Positions 60,135-64,000 of a DNA stretch of 64,000 nt are shown here, piece after piece (position 1 is the stretch's first letter; each line of letters begins with the position of its first letter). The stretch is from Lachnospiraceae bacterium. GTDB lineage: Bacteria; Bacillota; Clostridia; Lachnospirales; Lachnospiraceae. The position numbers and the translations under genes are program-made. Location of the stretch: assembly GCA_910574965.1 (NCBI GenBank), contig CAJTDB010000006.1, positions 141,118-205,117 on the forward strand. Reading direction: 5' to 3'. The notes under the pieces were generated by a model. It worked only from the letters and a program-made list of their open reading frames with translations, was not told where the DNA came from and did not search any database.

Positions 60135-60178
60135 AGAACATATAAAAATACTTCTTACTTACTGGGAGGGGTTTGTAG

Positions 60179-61630
60179 ATGAGAAAAATATTGTTTGCAG
60201 CGTCAGAGTGTGTGCCCTTTGTGAAGACCGGAGGTCTTGCGGATGTGTGCGGTGCGCTGCCGAAAGGGTTCAACAAAGAAGAATGGGACGTTCGTGTGGT
60301 TATACCGAACTACACCTGCATTCCCGACAAGTATCGGAACAATTTTAAGTATATTACCCATTTCTATATGGGGACAGGCTCCTATAATCCGGGCGCTCAT
60401 GTAGGCGTCATGACATACGAGCTGGAGGGTGTAACCTATTATCTGATTGATAATCTGGTCTACTTCGGCGGTGCGAAGCCTTATGGGGATTTTCGGACAG
60501 ATATTGAGAAGTTTGCATTTTTCTCCAAGGCGGTTCTGTCAATTCTTCCGATTGTAGGATTCCGCCCGGACCTGATTCACTGTCATGACTGGCAGACGGG
60601 TCTGATTCCGGTTTATTTAAAGACCGAGTTTGCAGCAGGAGATTTCTATCAGGGCATCAAGACAATCATGACCATTCATAATCTGCGCTTCCAGGGAATC
60701 TGGGATATTGAGACGATGCAGGGGCTTACAGGTCTGCCGGATTATGTGTTCACACCGGATAAGCTGGAGTATAAAAGAGACGCAAATATGTTAAAGGGCG
60801 GCCTGGTCTATGCGGATTACATCACCACAGTCAGCGAGACATATGCCTATGAGATCCAGACTCCGATGTATGGAGAAGGATTAGACGGCCTGCTGTCCGC
60901 AAGGCATATGGACCTTCGGGGCATTGTCAACGGGATTGACTATGAGATCTGGAATCCGAATAAGGATGACAAGCTGGCAAAGAAATATACATTAAAGAAC
61001 TTTAAGAAAGGAAAGGCGGCGAATAAGAAGGCGCTTCAGGAGGCTTTAGGTCTGACCGTGGATGAGAATAAGATGCTCATCGGTCTGATTTCCCGTCTGA
61101 CTGATCAGAAAGGATTGGACCTGATCGCAGAGGTTATGGAACAGATCGTGGATGATAATACTCAGTTTGTAGTTATCGGTACCGGAGATCAGAGGTATGA
61201 AGATATGTTCCGTCACTATGCATGGAAATATCCGGACAAAGTATCCGCGAATATTTATTATGCGGATGAGCTGTCCCACAAGCTCTATGCAGCAGCAGAT
61301 GCATTTCTGATGCCGTCTGCATTTGAACCATGCGGACTGACTCAGCTGATTTCCTTCCGCTATGGAACAGTTCCTATCGTCCGTGAGACAGGCGGTCTGA
61401 AAGACACAGTAGAGCCTTATAATGAATATGAAGGAAAAGGTGACGGATTTTCCTTTACAAATTACAATCCATGGGATATGATGGAAGTGATTAATTACGC
61501 AAAATATACGTATTTTGTACACCGGAAAGAGTGGGATGAGATGGTTGCACGAGGCATGAAGAAGGATTTCTCATGGGATGCATCCAGATACAAATATGAG
61601 GGAATCTATTCCTGGCTGATCGGCTGGTAG
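60179..61630 (+). CDS. glgA: Glycogen synthase (ADP-glucose type, GT5)
   Basis: The 483-residue GT-B glucosyltransferase extends alpha-1,4-glucan chains from ADP-glucose. The N-terminal KILFAASECVPFVKTGGLADV with the KTGGL nucleotide site, HCHDWQTGLIPVYLK, and the C-terminal PSAFEPCGLTQLISFRYG with the E-x7-E acid pair are diagnostic. Length is normal. GGGAGGGG precedes the ATG. It stands alone without other glg genes, between the ABC-F gene and the alarmone synthetase fusion, and a terminator follows. Confidence 0.96.
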   Translation: MRKILFAASECVPFVKTGGLADVCGALPKGFNKEEWDVRVVIPNYTCIPDKYRNNFKYITHFYMGTGSYNPGAHVGVMTYELEGVTYYLIDNLVYFGGAKPYGDFRTDIEKFAFFSKAVLSILPIVGFRPDLIHCHDWQTGLIPVYLKTEFAAGDFYQGIKTIMTIHNLRFQGIWDIETMQGLTGLPDYVFTPDKLEYKRDANMLKGGLVYADYITTVSETYAYEIQTPMYGEGLDGLLSARHMDLRGIVNGIDYEIWNPNKDDKLAKKYTLKNFKKGKAANKKALQEALGLTVDENKMLIGLISRLTDQKGLDLIAEVMEQIVDDNTQFVVIGTGDQRYEDMFRHYAWKYPDKVSANIYYADELSHKLYAAADAFLMPSAFEPCGLTQLISFRYGTVPIVRETGGLKDTVEPYNEYEGKGDGFSFTNYNPWDMMEVINYAKYTYFVHRKEWDEMVARGMKKDFSWDASRYKYEGIYSWLIGW

Positions 61631-61647
61631 AGATTCAATCGCGTGAA

Positions 61648-61686
61648 GGCGGGGAGGCTCTGTACGGGTCTTCCCGTCTCTGTTTT
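61648..61686 (+). terminator. Intrinsic terminator after glgA
   Basis: 61648-61656 pairs with 61670-61678 (nine positions, two G-T wobbles) and TTTTT follows at 61682-61686. Confidence 0.8.
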
Positions 61687-61726
61687 TAGGTTTTGGAAAG
61701 TGATTTTGGGAAAAATGGGGATCGAT

Positions 61727-62797
61727 ATGCAGAGGATATTGGTAGCAGAAGACGCGGAGCTGAACCGCGAGCTGCTGCAGGAAATATTGAAAGAAACGTA
61801 TGTCGTTGAGACAGCAGAAAACGGGCAGCAGGCGCTGGAGAAGCTTGACGAGTATCGAAATGAGATCGCAGCGATTCTTTTAGATCTGTACATGCCGAGT
61901 CTGGACGGGTTTGAAGTTCTGGCAGAGATGAAGGAAAAAGGATGGATTGGCAGGATTCCGGTGCTGATTATCAGCAGTGAATTTGCAGTGGAGGTAGAGA
62001 ATCGGTGTTTTGAACTGGGGGTTTCCGATTTTATCCACAAACCTTTTGAGAGCTCCATCGTGAAAAACCGTGTAAAAAATGCCATCGAGCTGTTTAGCTG
62101 CAAAAATGCGCTGGAGCAGAAAGTAGCGGAGCAGGCACAGGCATTGGAACAGCAGTATGAGATTATTCAGCGTCAGGCGGAGAAATTAAGGGAGGCAAAG
62201 CCCTTTAACCGGCTGATGACAGAGTACAGTTCTGCAATTATGGAGGTAGAGACAAAGCTGCAGGTGCTGAATGCAGAATTTTCTCATGAGTACAACCGGA
62301 ATCCTTTTGAATCCATCAAGAGCAGACTGAAATCTCCGGAAAGTATTTTCGAGAAACTGGAACGCAAAGGCTTTCCAGTTACGGTAGAAAGTATTGAGGA
62401 AAATCTGACGGATGTGGCCGGCGTCCGGGTAATCTGTTCTTTTCCGGACGATATCTATCATCTGGCGGATCTTCTTACGGGACAGGATGACATTATTCTT
62501 ATGAGAAAGAAAGATTATATCCAGAATCCCAAACCGAACGGATACCGGAGTCTGCATCTGATCTTAAGCGTTCCGATCTTTCTTTCCAATGAGAAAAAAT
62601 ATATGAGTGTGGAAGTACAGTTTCGGACCATTGCTATGGATTTTTGGGCAAGTCTGGAACACAAGCTTCGCTATAAGAAAGTCGTAAATGATACCGGCGG
62701 GATTATGGAACAGTTGAAGTTATGTGCGGATTCCATTGAGGTGCTGGATTATCAGATGCAGGAAATACGCAATCAGATCGACCGGTCCAGAATATGA
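61727..62797 (+). CDS. Response regulator receiver domain fused to a RelA/SpoT-type (p)ppGpp synthetase domain
   Basis: The 356-residue protein begins with a receiver domain (1 to about 120): acidic pair Glu8-Asp9 in ILVAEDAELNRE, phosphoacceptor Asp53 in LLDLYMPSLDG, and Lys105 in FIHKPFESS. A coiled linker (about 128-158) follows. Residues about 160-345 are a synthetase domain like that of small alarmone synthetases: IKSRLKSPESIFEKL, DVAGVRVICSF, NPKPNGYRSLHLIL and VEVQFRTIAMDFWASLEHKLRYK (two adjacent blocks). No HD hydrolase or TGS/ACT domain is present. Phosphorylation of the receiver should control alarmone synthesis. No kinase is adjacent. ATG 61715 is an alternative start; neither has a strong ribosome binding site. 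Confidence 0.9.
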   Translation: MQRILVAEDAELNRELLQEILKETYVVETAENGQQALEKLDEYRNEIAAILLDLYMPSLDGFEVLAEMKEKGWIGRIPVLIISSEFAVEVENRCFELGVSDFIHKPFESSIVKNRVKNAIELFSCKNALEQKVAEQAQALEQQYEIIQRQAEKLREAKPFNRLMTEYSSAIMEVETKLQVLNAEFSHEYNRNPFESIKSRLKSPESIFEKLERKGFPVTVESIEENLTDVAGVRVICSFPDDIYHLADLLTGQDDIILMRKKDYIQNPKPNGYRSLHLILSVPIFLSNEKKYMSVEVQFRTIAMDFWASLEHKLRYKKVVNDTGGIMEQLKLCADSIEVLDYQMQEIRNQIDRSRI

Positions 62798-62835
62798 GAC
62801 TTTTACGGACCGGCAAAGGAAAGGATCATGAGAAG

Positions 62836-63417
62836 ATGAAAAAGGTCATACTGGCATCCGGCTCTCCAAGACGAAAGGAGCTGCTAGAGCAGATCGGAGC
62901 AGTGTTTGAGGTGCGAAAGACAGACGGAGAAGAGGTTCTCTTAAGCCATATACCGGAGGAGGTGGCCGAAGAGCTGGCTCTTCAGAAAGCCAGGGAGGCG
63001 GCTGAAAGATGGGAAGGAGATGTCATCATCGGTGCAGATACCGTTGTGTCGGTAGAAGGCATGATTCTCGGAAAGCCAAAGGACCAAGAGGATGCCTTTC
63101 GAATGCTTCAGATGCTGCAGGGAAAAGAGCATGAGGTAGTCACTGGAGTTGCCCTGATCCTGCAGCCGTCCGGAAGATGCGTGCATTTTGCGGAGAAGAC
63201 AAAGGTACGGGTATATCCTATGACAAAGGCGCAGATTGAGCGTTATGTGAACAGCGGGGAGCCTATGGACAAAGCAGGTGCCTATGGGATACAGGGAAAG
63301 TTTGCCGCTTATATATCCGGTATTGAAGGAGATTACAACAATGTAGTGGGCCTTCCGGTGGGAAGACTTTATCAGGAGCTTCTTAAGACAGGCATTGATC
63401 TGCTGGCAAAACAGTGA
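62836..63417 (+). CDS. maf: Maf family nucleoside triphosphate pyrophosphatase
   Basis: The 193-residue house-cleaning enzyme hydrolyses dTTP/UTP or modified nucleotides to monophosphates. ILASGSPRRKELLEQIG, IGADTVVSVEGMILGKP and AGAYGIQGKFAAYISGIEGD (last two as separate blocks) are the Maf signatures. The start at 62836 gives the standard N-terminus MKKVILASGSPRR; in-frame ATG 62794 would overlap the previous gene's end. dtd follows after 26 bases. Confidence 0.93.
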   Translation: MKKVILASGSPRRKELLEQIGAVFEVRKTDGEEVLLSHIPEEVAEELALQKAREAAERWEGDVIIGADTVVSVEGMILGKPKDQEDAFRMLQMLQGKEHEVVTGVALILQPSGRCVHFAEKTKVRVYPMTKAQIERYVNSGEPMDKAGAYGIQGKFAAYISGIEGDYNNVVGLPVGRLYQELLKTGIDLLAKQ

Positions 63418-63443
63418 CCCTTTGAAAGGAGAAAGAAACTGGC

Positions 63444-63890
63444 ATGAGATTTGTAATCCAGAGAGTTACACATGCGTCCGTAACCGTGGACGGCCGTGTA
63501 CTGGGAGAGATCGGCAGAGGATTTCTGGTGCTGATCGGGATATCCGACACAGACACCAAAGAGACTGCGGATAAAATGGTGAAGAAAATGCTGGGCCTTC
63601 GTATTTTCGAGGATGAGAACGGGAAGACGAACCTGGATCTTCGGGCTGTGGACGGAGCGCTTCTTTTGGTATCCCAGTTTACGCTTTATGCAGATGTGAA
63701 GAGAGGAAACCGCCCTGGCTTTACCCGTGCGGGAAAACCGGATATGGCTTCCGCTATGTATGAATATATCATTGAAACATGTAAAGAGCAGTTTCCGGCG
63801 GTGGAGCGTGGAGAATTTGGCGCAGATATGAAAGTGGAGCTTTTAAATGACGGTCCGTTCACGATTCTGCTGGATTCGGAGGAACTGTGA
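63444..63890 (+). CDS. dtd: D-aminoacyl-tRNA deacylase
   Basis: The 148-residue enzyme removes D-amino acids from mischarged t[20 protein letters not shown] at the N-terminus, the [17 protein letters not shown] block and the cross-subunit Gly-cisPro motif in [11 protein letters not shown] are diagnostic. AAAGGAG is about 12 bases upstream of the ATG. Normal length. Confidence 0.96.
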   Translation: MRFVIQRVTHASVTVDGRVLGEIGRGFLVLIGISDTDTKETADKMVKKMLGLRIFEDENGKTNLDLRAVDGALLLVSQFTLYADVKRGNRPGFTRAGKPDMASAMYEYIIETCKEQFPAVERGEFGADMKVELLNDGPFTILLDSEEL

Positions 63891-63918
63891 GTCACGACAA
63901 ACGCATGAATGAATAAAT

Positions 63919-63947
63919 TATGAACAATTCATCTTTTTTGGTATAAT
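63919..63947 (+). promoter_or_regulatory. Probable promoter for the gene at the right edge
   Basis: A perfect TATAAT at 63942-63947 lies 27 bases before an ATG; the -35 region TATGAA (63919-63924, 17-base spacing) matches weakly. Confidence 0.6.
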
Positions 63948-63973
63948 CAAAGAAAAAAGGATGGATTTTAGTA

Positions 63974-64000
63974 ATGAAAACACTTTTAGATTATGCAAGC
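63974..64000 (+). CDS. First nine codons of an unidentified gene cut by the window edge
   Basis: ATG 63974 opens MKTLLDYAS and runs off the window. GGATGG about nine bases upstream could serve as ribosome binding site, and a TATAAT box lies before it. An ATG at 63961 in another frame is an alternative. Too little is visible to name a product. Confidence 0.4.

Overview
This window reads as a chromosomal segment of an anaerobic, endospore-forming Firmicute, most likely a Lachnospiraceae-type Clostridium relative. That rests on medium GC content, strong AGGAGG-type ribosome binding sites, SpoIIM and SpoVB homologues, a Csp-like S8 protease, a two-subunit class I fumarase and the complete anaerobic style of cobalamin synthesis. 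No rRNA, tRNA, transposase, phage gene or CRISPR array was found. The assignment comes from gene content, not from a database search.

Layout. 1-9000: the 3' part of an amylosucrase-like GH13 enzyme, a coiled-coil protein, a subtilisin-like protease, and a two-gene signalling unit (a substrate-binding lipoprotein fused to a 5'-nucleotidase-C-like domain, followed by a hybrid histidine kinase). 9001-15550: proC, spoIIM, xerD, fumarase alpha/beta, then DAHP synthase and a SpoVB-like flippase on the other strand. 15590-18903: an Rrf2/IscR regulator with a visible operator, cysteine desulfurase, IscU-type scaffold and mnmA, an Fe-S/tRNA-thiolation operon. 18927-24427: a PHP phosphatase, the glycolytic run gap-pgk-tpiA and a membrane-anchored C39-type peptidase.

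24559-50192: a roughly 25-kb cobalamin operon opened by a promoter, a cobalamin riboswitch with a clear 9-bp P1 stem, and an intrinsic terminator. It holds cbiF/cobM, hemA, cbiH/cobJ, a hemC-cobA-hemD fusion, cobD, two genes of unknown function (DUF2262-like and a 1675-residue DUF4132/MolR-like protein), cbiP, cbiC, cobT, cbiD, cbiG, a cbiJ-cbiE-cbiT fusion, cbiA, cobU, cobS, a short second cobU-like gene, cobC, cbiB and cobO. cbiL, a cobaltochelatase, precorrin-2 dehydrogenase, hemB and hemL are not here.

50264-64000: truA, an AI-2E-family permease, an HD hydrolase, a radical SAM protein, galE, a PTS IIB-like protein lacking its cysteine, an ECF sigma factor with its membrane partner, an ABC-F ATPase, glycogen synthase, a response regulator fused to a (p)ppGpp synthetase domain, maf, dtd and the start of one more gene.

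The most unusual feature is a family of intergenic hairpin elements placed immediately 5' of tpiA (2 tandem units of 100 bp), cbiH (3 units of about 103 bp) and the ABC-F gene (5 units of about 108 bp), with a shorter single-unit relative 5' of cbiF. The hairpin sequences differ between loci, but every hairpin is followed, in the direction of the downstream gene, by the tag CGGAA(C/A)T, and the array ends at that gene's ribosome binding site. Paired substitutions between units preserve the stems, which points to selection or homogenisation at the level of structure. The second notable find is the receiver-domain/alarmone-synthetase fusion at 61727-62797.
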